From Bacteroidales bacterium (GTDB lineage Bacteria > Bacteroidota > Bacteroidia > Bacteroidales > Marinilabiliaceae): a DNA stretch of 64,000 nucleotides. A program made the translations under genes and the position numbers. The notes under the pieces were generated by a model, which had not been told where the DNA came from, made no database searches, and worked only from the letters and a program-made list of their open reading frames with translations. The stretch lies in assembly GCA_015061285.1 (NCBI GenBank), contig SUWW01000008.1:1-64000 (forward strand). The letters are read 5' to 3'. Each line of letters opens with the position of its first letter. Positions within the stretch are counted from its first letter, which is position 1. This document shows positions 46,701 to 54,438 of the stretch, one piece after another.

Positions 46701-48606
46701 TGGCTTTCCAAACTTGTTGTATGTCGCTTTGACTCAGTTTAGTTTGGTTGAGAAGTATAAAATGTTTATCGAGGTCGTGGTCGCTATAGAGCACGTAGCA
46801 GCGAGCTTGGGTTTGTGGATCACGCCCCGCACGACCAGCCTCTTGCACGTAGTTTTCTAATGAGTCTGAAATATCGAAATGAACAACCAACCCAACGTCT
46901 TTTTTGTCAACACCCATTCCAAATGCTGAGGTCGCAACCATTACACGCACTTCGTTGGATATGAAAGCATTTTGGTTAGCGATTTTGTCCGATGATTCCA
47001 TACGACCATTGAATGCTAATGCACTGATTCCGTCTTTGTTGAGCTTTTCTGCCAATTCTATAGTTCGTTTTGTGCGCGATACATATACAATGGCTGGAGT
47101 GTCGTCGCTTATGAGTAAACTGCGTAGTATATTGTACTTTTCATCTTCAGTTTCGGCGTAAACAACAGTATAATGCAGATTTTGCCTTGTTGACGCCGAA
47201 GCGAAAATTGTGAGTTCGAGATTAAGTTTGCGTTTGAAATAGTCGCAAATGTCAGTTATAACTTTCTGTTTGGCAGTTGCAGTGAAGCATGATATGGGTA
47301 TTGGTCTTGCAGTTTGCTTCTTCTCTTGCAGTTTACGTATGAAATCGCCTATGTAGAGATAATCGACTCTAAAATCGTGCCCCCATGACGAGAAACAGTG
47401 AGCTTCGTCAATGACAAAACGTACCACATTTCGCTTTAGTAGCAGTCGCTCAATGGTCTTAGAGCGCAACATTTCGGGTGATATGTATAGTATTGATGCT
47501 TTACCATTGGCTACTTGCTCAAAAGCATCGGCTCGGCTAACTGGGTCGAGTTGCCCATTGATAGTTACACCTCCTGCTATACCACGCTCTTCAAGATTGT
47601 CTACTTGATCCTTCATAAGCGATTGTAAAGGTGAAATTACTATCGTAAGACCATGCATTGCTTCTCCTGCAATGAGTGCTGGCAATTGGAATGTGAGCGA
47701 TTTACCTCCTCCTGTTGGAAAAATTGTTAGAAGCGATTTCCCTTCTACTGCTGCTTGTACGGCTCGCTCTTGCATCGGCTCGCCATCGAACGTGCGAAAT
47801 TGTTGATAACCAAATGTTTTGAGTAGGTTTTTGTGTATGTCGAGGCGTGACGAACAATACCTACAATTGCTATCATGGCAAGGTGTATTGCATAGTTCAC
47901 GAATTACGTTTTCGATATTTGGATAGTTGAGAAGTAGCCACGGCGGTGTTACAGAAAGAGCGTCACCGGTAGAAATAAGCGCAAGTGCGTATGCCAATTC
48001 TATTGGTGATCTATTAACAATATCCGTAATGGAACAATTTAAGCAAATTCTATCGCCAAAATAGAAGTGTATTTTTGAATCAATATCTATTCTTTCGCTT
48101 TGAAATTCAATAAAATCAAAGAAATGACAGAATTCTTTTTTGTCTGCAAGTATGGCTGCATAAATATGCTTCAATTCGCTATCTAAAGAGGCAAAAGCAT
48201 TTATCTCGTCGTAAAACAAATCACGTGCTTTCAGACAATCGTTTAGCGGATTGTTCAATTCGTCGCTTTGTAGTTTGTCGTCTTTCAGCAATTTATGGTA
48301 TGGGCGTTTGGGAAATAGTAGTGGCGATAGATATAGCGTGTCGATAGCTCTTTTTGATGCAAGATTTGGTAAATATTTCAAATCGTGGTGAATAATATTG
48401 TGACCACACAAAAACTTAGAGTTGCCTACAAATTGTTCAAAATCAACTTGTTTTGTAGTGTGAAGTTCTTTATCTGGTTCAACGAATGCGCCAAAATCCT
48501 GTACCTTGTTAGTTGTTGCGCTAACTTCCACATCTATAAATGCCAAATCTTCTATTTCGGTGTGTCGCACGAAGATATTGTCTCGCAAAAACTCATACAA
48601 ACCCAT
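43786..48606 (-). CDS. Exonuclease-RecQ-UvrD triple fusion helicase (1606 aa)
   Basis: Residues 20-135 look like a DnaQ/RNase T exonuclease (DEDD): Exo I D25-x-E27 in AFIDVEV, Exo II LCGHNIIHHDLKYL, Exo III NDCLKARDL. A Cys4 cluster follows (C239, C243, C248, C251). RecQ-type helicase from about 275: Walker A TGGGKS (298-303), DEAH in FVIDEAHCFSSWGHDFR (about 398), motif VI VQEAGRAGRDPQ, then an RQC/winged-helix region. A UvrD/Rep-type helicase from about 1065: Walker A GPGSGKT (about 1083), VIDEAQDMD (about 1189), VSTIHKAKGREFD. So two opposite-family 3'-5' translocases and a nuclease share one chain. Bacteroidetes members are annotated simply as RecQ helicase. Single gene with a terminator on its left. 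Confidence 0.9.
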   Translation of the reverse strand: MGLYEFLRDNIFVRHTEIEDLAFIDVEVSATTNKVQDFGAFVEPDKELHTTKQVDFEQFVGNSKFLCGHNIIHHDLKYLPNLASKRAIDTLYLSPLLFPKRPYHKLLKDDKLQSDELNNPLNDCLKARDLFYDEINAFASLDSELKHIYAAILADKKEFCHFFDFIEFQSERIDIDSKIHFYFGDRICLNCSITDIVNRSPIELAYALALISTGDALSVTPPWLLLNYPNIENVIRELCNTPCHDSNCRYCSSRLDIHKNLLKTFGYQQFRTFDGEPMQERAVQAAVEGKSLLTIFPTGGGKSLTFQLPALIAGEAMHGLTIVISPLQSLMKDQVDNLEERGIAGGVTINGQLDPVSRADAFEQVANGKASILYISPEMLRSKTIERLLLKRNVVRFVIDEAHCFSSWGHDFRVDYLYIGDFIRKLQEKKQTARPIPISCFTATAKQKVITDICDYFKRKLNLELTIFASASTRQNLHYTVVYAETEDEKYNILRSLLISDDTPAIVYVSRTKRTIELAEKLNKDGISALAFNGRMESSDKIANQNAFISNEVRVMVATSAFGMGVDKKDVGLVVHFDISDSLENYVQEAGRAGRDPQTQARCYVLYSDHDLDKHFILLNQTKLSQSDIQQVWKAIKDFTRQRKYVSCSALEIARQAGWNETVSDIETRVRTAIAALEEAGYVSRGNNVPHVFATGIMVRNMDEARQRITQSSLFSSDGERETAVRIIKSLISQKNTQRNEANSDAESRVDYLADILGLTKANVINIVNIMRQDGLLADSQDMMASIETSERQSVQTFERFVQLETFITDELAQADTDFSYKALNESATAKGINSSVKNIRTLLYFLSVKSYIKKREDAHSGIVRAVLCSNLEQTRQRQERRISICRFIIKRLYTQAMQAKPETESNATIVQFSVTELLNEYMESQKSDLFAAQATYTLADVEDALLYLQKIGALKLEGGFMVIYNAMELHRLKDTRNQYTKNDYRMLDEFYKQKIQQIHIIGEYANLMVRDYNAALQYVRDYFQMDFKRFISKYFKGERLAQIDKNITPEKYNELFGTLSARQREIIDDKQSKYIVVAAGPGSGKTRVLVHKLASLLLLEDVKHEQLLMLTFSRAAATEFKQRLIDLIGNAAHFVEIKTFHAFSFDLLGKVGNLEDAENVVARAAQMIENGEAEQGRINKAVLVIDEAQDMDANEYALVRALMHNNEEMRVIAVGDDDQNIFQFRGSDSRYMQSLINDWGAIKYELTENFRSKPAIVNFANTFVQRITNRMKTTPCSAVNGNGGIVNITHYKSSNLEIPIVNCIAQNYNEERIGVLTNTNYEAAQIVGLLNKRGLRAKLIQSTDGFRFCNLAEVRFFVKQIEKQKGSPIISNDLWNEAKQKTLNAYATSDCISYLHQFWSNFEHINRTKYRSDLADYVFESNLEDFCGNDAQTILVSTIHKAKGREFDTVHILLDGETADTNDKLRKIYVGITRAKSQLHIHTNTDIFGIATNTNTTIYQEPDEISLQLTLRDVYLDYFKKRKKQILQLRSGQPLAYNDGYLCLPNTNENLASLSNKCRTELMNWAEKGYHVKNVKICYIVAWRGQDDEEETAVMLPEIILAKKA

Positions 48607-48683
48607 AGCTGTTGTTTATGCTTGTTTGTTGCTTTGGTATTGATTATCGGGCAACTAAATTACATTATGCATTGTAAACAAAA

Positions 48684-48710
48684 AAGCCGCCACAATTTTT
48701 GTGACGGCTT
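48684..48710. terminator. Terminator after the 1161-aa gene
   Basis: AAGCCG-CAC pairs with GTG-CGGCTT, loop AATTTTT, with an A-run on the left giving U-tract on the minus strand. About 40 bp past the stop at 48749. Confidence 0.75.
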
Positions 48711-48748
48711 AGTAATATTAATAAAATGAGAATATCCCGTATATCTTA

Positions 48749-51700
48749 TTACTTATTAGTATACAGCGGATCTGCACCGATAGTGCCAACAAGAGCTTCG
48801 ATGTAAGCTGGGCTTTCTATTCGGCTAATCTGTTCGCGGAGTTTTGCAATCTTGTAGTCGATGCGGAGGTCGTTGAGCAGAACGGCATTCTCGGGGCGTT
48901 GACGGAATTCGAGTATGTATTCGAGCTGTTGACGAGCGTGAGCAAGGTCGCGTTGCTGTTTCAAAACAAGGCGCTCCTTATACCATTCGCTATTCAATAC
49001 GTAGTCGCGTTCGAACATGCGGCGAATTTCAGGGTCGCTAACCTTCTTGCCTTCGTAGTTGCCATACGCCATGATGTGTAGCAAGGCTTTGAGCGGTGGA
49101 ATAGCGGCCTCGACACTGCCTTCCTCGAAGTAGCGGAGTGCTACCTTGCGCTCTGCTTCCACAATGTTGTTTATACCATCTACGAATGCCTCCATATCCT
49201 GAAGTTCTGGCTTGAGCATCTTCTCGTCGAAAACGGCAAGCGGTTCATCGAACAAGCGGTTCATACAGCGGAATGCAAAATTCTTGGTTATGCGGTATCC
49301 AAGTCGCGATGCTTCTACAATCTTACCATTGTATTCGAAGTCCTCGAGTTTCTCCAAGCAGCCCTCTTTTATCAAGAGGTTTGCGTCGCGGTCTTCTGGC
49401 ACCATGCGGGCCCAAATTTCTGGTATAAGTATAGAAATATCGTGGTCGAAACGGTTGTTGCCTACATAGCCAGCTGCCGTCGAGAATCCTTGATATTGGC
49501 ATAATATGTATGAAAGGAGCGCGTTGTTAAGGTCGGACGTAGCGCAAAGCATATTGAACGGACCTTTGGTGAGCGCACCTTCAGAACCAGCTCCCGTTGT
49601 TGATGGCGATTTACCAGTGAGCGAGCAGATGAAGTCCATAAACAACTCTGGCAACTCTTGGTAGTGGATTGGGTTGTAGACCGAGAGTGGACGTATGCCA
49701 GCTTTCTTGTCGGCTGGGTTGTTGCGTCGACCTGGCATTACAGCGTTAACTACGTATACTACAGGATCCTCTGGTTTTATCTTGCGGTGAAGACGAATAC
49801 CAATTTCTGCTACATACGTATCTTCATTCTCTGCTGAGTTCTTGTTGAATTGCAAATAACGAGGGTTGTTGGTTGGTTTGCCTTTCACTATGCGAGTGTG
49901 GCTTGGCACAACGAAGAATTCGTCGTTTTCGCTTTCCAAGAAGTCATGTACGAGGTCTTTCACTGGCTGCGTGTAGAGGTCGAACGAAATAGCATCTTCT
50001 ACAAGATTTTGTGCGTCGGCCTTGGTGAGAGGTTCGTAGTTGGTGAGGAACGTGCCTGGCTTGCAAATGTCGGCTTCGGCTTCGTGGTCGTAGCCACGGT
50101 TGATAGCTTCGTCTGGACGTTGGAAGAGGTGCAACTCGCAGTTGTCGACTATCTTGACGCTTGGGTTCTTGAATATAGGATTGAGATTGTTCAATCTGCT
50201 TGCCGGAATAGTTACCGACGCTGTGATGTCGTCTTCTACTTGGATCTTCTGACTTGGCACGAAATCGGAACGTAGCTTGTGGAGCAACCAGTTGCCATCT
50301 TCGTTGAAGCCTATACGTACGTATGTACCCATAACTCGCTTATTCTTATACATAAGCGTTGTTCCCTTACGTCCGTTGATGATTTCCACACTCATGTAGT
50401 CTTTCCAATTGCCCTTTTCGCTTTCGTTGCGATAGAGACGCTTAACGAAGAGCACCAATGAACGGATGTGGGCTGGAATGCTACGTAGGAATGCGTTGTA
50501 TTCGTCGTTATATAAATCGCTTGGAGTTAGCAATTTTACGGCAGAACCAAGTGCACGGCGCGAACTCAAGAACGAGCGCGATGGTTTAGCATCTGGAGTG
50601 TCGTTTTTCCAACGGTGGGTATAGTCATAATTAATAATCTCGTCGGCGAGTTTGAAGTCTTCTTCAATATTTACGATATTGAAAGGACCGTAAATAATAG
50701 CGTTCTGCATCGATTTGGAAATCTCGCTCTTTCCGCCGCCCGACACTGTGCAAGGCTTGTGGCAAAGCAATCCTTCTGGACGCGTATTTATTATCCGCCA
50801 CAACGACTGTTGAGGGTGCTTTGCAAGTTCGAATTTGTTGCCCGAAGGGTGTACGTATATCTTGTTTGGCGAGAGTGGAATGCTCTTCTCCTGGCCGTTG
50901 TGCATCCAAGTGATTTTCGTCTGACCGATAAGCACATTGGCCATTTCAGATATGTATATAATATTCGGGTATTTCTTATCTATAGCGTAACCTTCGGGTT
51001 TAATATCTACGCGGTCTTTCAATAGTTGCATAGCCTCTTCGAAGGTGTATATGCCATCGAGTTTGCTGCTGTATGTCTCGGCATAAATATCGTCGCTCAT
51101 GATAGCACGTGGGAATGCTATTGCGCCACCCGAATGCTCCTCTTCGGCCAAGCCATAAAGGTTTGCAGAATAGTTTATCTGAGTCTTGATTTCCTTCTTT
51201 GCATAGCCGAAATAGTTATCGGCTATGATGGTTACAACAACACCGCGTTCGTCGCGACAAGTGATTTTGAACGAACCTCCATCGTTGTAGATTTCGTTTT
51301 CGTCGTGGTAGCACATACCATCAATGCGCTGACGCTCGGTAGCGTCGTCGTAGTATGGCAATCCGAGGTCTTTCTTCTTGAGTTGCGTTAGCTGTGGCGC
51401 GAATATTATGCAGCCCGTGTGACCCGTCCAATGGTCGATGTCGAGAGCAGCATCGTTGATGGCGAGGTTATGGTCGCCTGCGTTGCCAAAAATGGTCTCC
51501 ACGAAATCGAGGCTCGAAACAAGGCTGCCAGGAGCGAAGAGATGAACCTCCATGCTCTTAGCTGGCATAACACCCTTAACTTCAGGCACTACAAGTGGAC
51601 GCACGAGCAAACTAACCATCACGTGTGCTTTCTCGTCTTGATTAGCTGTGAATGGCAGCGTCTTCAGCTCTTCCGAAGGGTGAAGTGCTGCTTCGAGAAG

Positions 51701-52234
51701 ACGAGCAAAGGTAACCTTTGGTACGGCTTTCTTGTCGACTGGTATTGGCAAACCGCCCTCTACAATGTGGAAAGTTCCTTTGGTTGTTCGCTTGTCGTTA
51801 GCAGGATTGTTGAGAATGCCTTGAGCAACGCGGTATGTACTTACGTATTTACCGAAAAACGAGTTGCTATCGGGTGGTAAACTAATTTCGCGAGCCAACC
51901 CTTTTTTGTTCAATACAAAAGTCTCGTTTGGCAATTGACATTCTTCTGGCGTTTTCACGTCCTTCAGATAGTCGTCGATGAACGACTGAATGCGCTGGTC
52001 GATAGGGGAGTAGTGCTTGCCTATCAATCGGTTTTTTTCTCTGAAGCTGTTTATGAAATCGCTCGTTAGGTCGATAAATTTTGCATTTGCCAATTTGGTT
52101 ACGGCATCTTCATCGTCCTGATAACGCGGTTGTCCAAGAGATGCTAATTGCAAGTTGATGTACTGAATCATATCGCGGCGATCTTTGCGCTGCGCCTTTT
52201 GTTTCATCTTGTCAACGTCGTTTTTCATACGCAT
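48749..52234 (-). CDS. Putative PPi-type phosphoenolpyruvate carboxykinase (1161 aa)
   Basis: A very large single-domain-looking cytosolic enzyme without signal or membrane helix. A P-loop-like motif at about 494-504, KPCTVSGGGKSEISKS, resembles the kinase-1 loop of PEPCK enzymes (GLSGTGKT in ATP-PEPCK). The length (about 1150 aa) and low similarity to classical PEPCK match the PPi-dependent PEPCKs described from Entamoeba and Propionibacterium, which interconvert PEP + CO2 + Pi and oxaloacetate + PPi. The neighbourhood of oadBAG and aspC, all oxaloacetate enzymes, adds support. I could not compare sequences, so this is a reasoned proposal. A second ATG two codons in is possible. Confidence 0.55.
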   Translation of the reverse strand: MRMKNDVDKMKQKAQRKDRRDMIQYINLQLASLGQPRYQDDEDAVTKLANAKFIDLTSDFINSFREKNRLIGKHYSPIDQRIQSFIDDYLKDVKTPEECQLPNETFVLNKKGLAREISLPPDSNSFFGKYVSTYRVAQGILNNPANDKRTTKGTFHIVEGGLPIPVDKKAVPKVTFARLLEAALHPSEELKTLPFTANQDEKAHVMVSLLVRPLVVPEVKGVMPAKSMEVHLFAPGSLVSSLDFVETIFGNAGDHNLAINDAALDIDHWTGHTGCIIFAPQLTQLKKKDLGLPYYDDATERQRIDGMCYHDENEIYNDGGSFKITCRDERGVVVTIIADNYFGYAKKEIKTQINYSANLYGLAEEEHSGGAIAFPRAIMSDDIYAETYSSKLDGIYTFEEAMQLLKDRVDIKPEGYAIDKKYPNIIYISEMANVLIGQTKITWMHNGQEKSIPLSPNKIYVHPSGNKFELAKHPQQSLWRIINTRPEGLLCHKPCTVSGGGKSEISKSMQNAIIYGPFNIVNIEEDFKLADEIINYDYTHRWKNDTPDAKPSRSFLSSRRALGSAVKLLTPSDLYNDEYNAFLRSIPAHIRSLVLFVKRLYRNESEKGNWKDYMSVEIINGRKGTTLMYKNKRVMGTYVRIGFNEDGNWLLHKLRSDFVPSQKIQVEDDITASVTIPASRLNNLNPIFKNPSVKIVDNCELHLFQRPDEAINRGYDHEAEADICKPGTFLTNYEPLTKADAQNLVEDAISFDLYTQPVKDLVHDFLESENDEFFVVPSHTRIVKGKPTNNPRYLQFNKNSAENEDTYVAEIGIRLHRKIKPEDPVVYVVNAVMPGRRNNPADKKAGIRPLSVYNPIHYQELPELFMDFICSLTGKSPSTTGAGSEGALTKGPFNMLCATSDLNNALLSYILCQYQGFSTAAGYVGNNRFDHDISILIPEIWARMVPEDRDANLLIKEGCLEKLEDFEYNGKIVEASRLGYRITKNFAFRCMNRLFDEPLAVFDEKMLKPELQDMEAFVDGINNIVEAERKVALRYFEEGSVEAAIPPLKALLHIMAYGNYEGKKVSDPEIRRMFERDYVLNSEWYKERLVLKQQRDLAHARQQLEYILEFRQRPENAVLLNDLRIDYKIAKLREQISRIESPAYIEALVGTIGADPLYTNK

Positions 52235-52283
52235 TATATTTTGAGTTGTTTTTCTTTATATCAATTCTAAGAATTTGACATAG

Positions 52284-52291
52284 CAAATTTA
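52284..52291 (-). promoter_or_regulatory. -7 box upstream of the 1161-aa gene
   Basis: Minus-strand TAAATTTG fits TAnnTTTG, 50 bp before the start codon. No clear -33 box. Confidence 0.35.
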
Positions 52292-52428
52292 CGTATGCAG
52301 ACAATCTATTTTGGTCTGTATTTGCTAACAAAAGTTAAACATTATAATGATATGGTGTTATACGCTTCTATATATAATCAACGACCGATAGAACATATAA
52401 TTCCTTCTCATTGCATTTTGTTTAGCTG

Positions 52429-52436
52429 TATATTTG
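52429..52436 (+). promoter_or_regulatory. -7 box of the PspC gene (TATATTTG)
   Basis: Exact TAnnTTTG, 33 bp before the ATG at 52469. TTG at 52411-52413 is a possible, slightly close -33 box. Confidence 0.45.
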
Positions 52437-52468
52437 ACGCCGTTTTTATTTTATAATTATATACAACT

Positions 52469-52645
52469 ATGGCTCTATATAAATCATCGGACAAAGTAAT
52501 AGGTGGCGTATGTGGCGGATTGTCAGAGGCGCTCGGAATAGACAAAACGCTCGGTCGTGTTTTGTATGTCATACTCACCTTTGGTACAGCCTTCTCGGGC
52601 GTACTTATATATCTGCTTTTATGGCTGATAATGCCCGAACGATAG
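52469..52645 (+). CDS. PspC-domain small membrane protein (58 aa)
   Basis: A short gene, easily missed. It begins MALYKSSDKVIGGVCGGLSE, the hallmark PspC opening (K-x-I-x-GVCGGLAE), followed by LGIDKTLGRVLYVILT and a membrane helix (GVLIYLLLWLIMPER) with the conserved MPE end. In this family PspC binds PspA or acts as an envelope stress sensor; stand-alone copies are common in Bacteroidetes. Its stop is 1 bp from the stop of the convergent DUF2461 gene. Confidence 0.92.
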   Translation: MALYKSSDKVIGGVCGGLSEALGIDKTLGRVLYVILTFGTAFSGVLIYLLLWLIMPER

Positions 52646-52646
52646 G

Positions 52647-53327
52647 TTAAAAATCTACGGTTTCGTCGGGGGCTGTCATTGCTCGGGTGATGAACGACAC
52701 TAATGGCTGCGAGGCTTTTACGGCGTTTTCGAATAGATTGTCGAGGTCGCTGCCAAAGATTTCTTCATCGCTGAATGTGAAGCACGAACATAGAGTTTTA
52801 TAAAGTAGATATGGCTCTACGTCGTTGCGTGCACTATATCCAGCAGGTAGGCGCTTTAGCTTTTCTCCCCACAACTCTCCATTATGGTAGCTTTTGATGC
52901 ATTTTACTGCTGAGGCAATATCGTCGGGGAAGTTGCATATCTCGTTGCGTACGCGTTTCAATTCTTGGGGTTCAAAACAGTAGTGTCCACCGCCGAAGAA
53001 CGAAGCTCCTGGTTCTATGTGGAAATAGTAGCCTGGCAAGCGTCCCTTGCGTCCTGTAGGTGTGACAAACACACCCATGTGTCGCTTATATGGCGATTTG
53101 TCGGCGGAAAAACGAATATCGCGATAGATTCTATATACGCAATTCTTCGTTTCGGGGTGGTCGATTGTCGGGTCTATTGTCGATACAATATCTATGAAAT
53201 GTGTAGCTAATTCAAGAAATGCCGCATTAGCTGCATCGTAGCGAGCTTTGTTGGCGTGAAACCATTCACGATTGTTGTTTACCGTGAGGTCTTTCAGAAA
53301 ATTGAGTATTTGTATGTCGGCTTTCAT
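52647..53327 (-). CDS. DUF2461 protein
   Basis: 226 aa. The DUF2461 (TIGR02453) pattern is clear: FLKDLTVNNNREWFHANKAR near the start, CVYRIYRDIRFSADKSPYKR, then GYYFHIEPGASFFGGGHYCF, and a C-terminal DEEIFGSDL region. Function unknown. It starts 1 bp downstream of the XerD gene stop, so both are one transcription unit. Confidence 0.9.
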   Translation of the reverse strand: MKADIQILNFLKDLTVNNNREWFHANKARYDAANAAFLELATHFIDIVSTIDPTIDHPETKNCVYRIYRDIRFSADKSPYKRHMGVFVTPTGRKGRLPGYYFHIEPGASFFGGGHYCFEPQELKRVRNEICNFPDDIASAVKCIKSYHNGELWGEKLKRLPAGYSARNDVEPYLLYKTLCSCFTFSDEEIFGSDLDNLFENAVKASQPLVSFITRAMTAPDETVDF

Positions 53328-53328
53328 A

Positions 53329-54234
53329 TTACTCTTCTTTGTATGGATGACAGTTCTCTACAGTGTTGCGTAGATGTTTATTGTCTAAATGTGTATATAT
53401 CTCTGTGGTCATAATAGATTCGTGTCCAAGCATTTCTTGCACGGCACGAACGTTAGCTCCACCTTGTATGAGATGTGTAGCAAACGAGTGGCGGAATGTG
53501 TGCGGACTTACCACTTTGTTTATACCAGCCATCTTGGTTGCTTCTTTTATTATAGAGAATATCATCACGCGCGATAGTCTATCGCCTGTGCGGTTCAAGA
53601 AAAGAATATCTTCACTATCCTTTTTGATATTCATCATGCGGCGATAGTTGTCTACGTATTTATTTATATCGCTAACAGCCATAGCGCCAATGGGAACAAG
53701 ACGCTCTTTGCTGCCTTTTCCTTCAACTTTTATGTAGCCCGACTCGAAGAATAGATTCGACATCTTAAGTTCGGTAACTTCCGAAACGCGTAAGCCACAA
53801 CTATAAAGTGTCTCTATTATCGCGCGGTTGCGGTATCCTTCTGTTTTGGTAACGTCGATGGTGTTGATAATTCTCTCTATTTCATCGATAGTAAGCACCA
53901 CGGGTAGCTTGTGGCTAATCTTGGGAGTTTCGAGTAGTGCTGTAGGGTCTTTGTCGATGACCTCTTCGAGTTGCAAAAAGCGGAAAAACGACTTTATTGC
54001 GCTTATAACACGCGATTGGGTGCGAGGGCTGATCTTCTTTTCTGCCAATCCTGCCATCATTCCGCGAAGGTGATCCGATGTGATTGCTTCTGGCTTCAGT
54101 CCTGTGTCTATTTTTTCTACGTATGATATAAGTTTAGTTAAGTCTGCGATGTAGGCATTTATAGAGTTATTTGATAAGCCTTTCTCGAGTTTCAAGTATT
54201 GTTTGAAGTCTTCAAGTTCTTTTTCCCAAATCAT
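53329..54234 (-). CDS. xerD: XerD-like tyrosine recombinase
   Basis: 301 aa from ATG 54234 (MIWEKELEDFKQYLKLEKGL); the frame to 54273 adds 13 residues of poor fit. Core-binding SAM-like domain, then the catalytic domain with Arg in YSCGLRVSEVTELK, Lys in EGKGSKERLVP, HTFRHSFATHL with His and Arg, GHESIMTTEIYTH with His and the nucleophile Tyr. Size and position among housekeeping genes suggest XerD of dimer resolution rather than an element integrase. Confidence 0.92.
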   Translation of the reverse strand: MIWEKELEDFKQYLKLEKGLSNNSINAYIADLTKLISYVEKIDTGLKPEAITSDHLRGMMAGLAEKKISPRTQSRVISAIKSFFRFLQLEEVIDKDPTALLETPKISHKLPVVLTIDEIERIINTIDVTKTEGYRNRAIIETLYSCGLRVSEVTELKMSNLFFESGYIKVEGKGSKERLVPIGAMAVSDINKYVDNYRRMMNIKKDSEDILFLNRTGDRLSRVMIFSIIKEATKMAGINKVVSPHTFRHSFATHLIQGGANVRAVQEMLGHESIMTTEIYTHLDNKHLRNTVENCHPYKEE

Positions 54235-54438
54235 GTCTGTTGTTGATACTATTTCTATCGGCGAATTTAACATAATTATGCGTACAAAAGTCTTGTATGT
54301 TATGGCTGGGTATGTATAAAAAACTTTGATGCAAAAATGTTACAGCCGACAAAACAAATCGACCCTTTTATTTTACATAACGTCTATATATATACACTTA
54401 TTTGATTGTATTTTACGCTCGTTCAAATCCTTATAACT

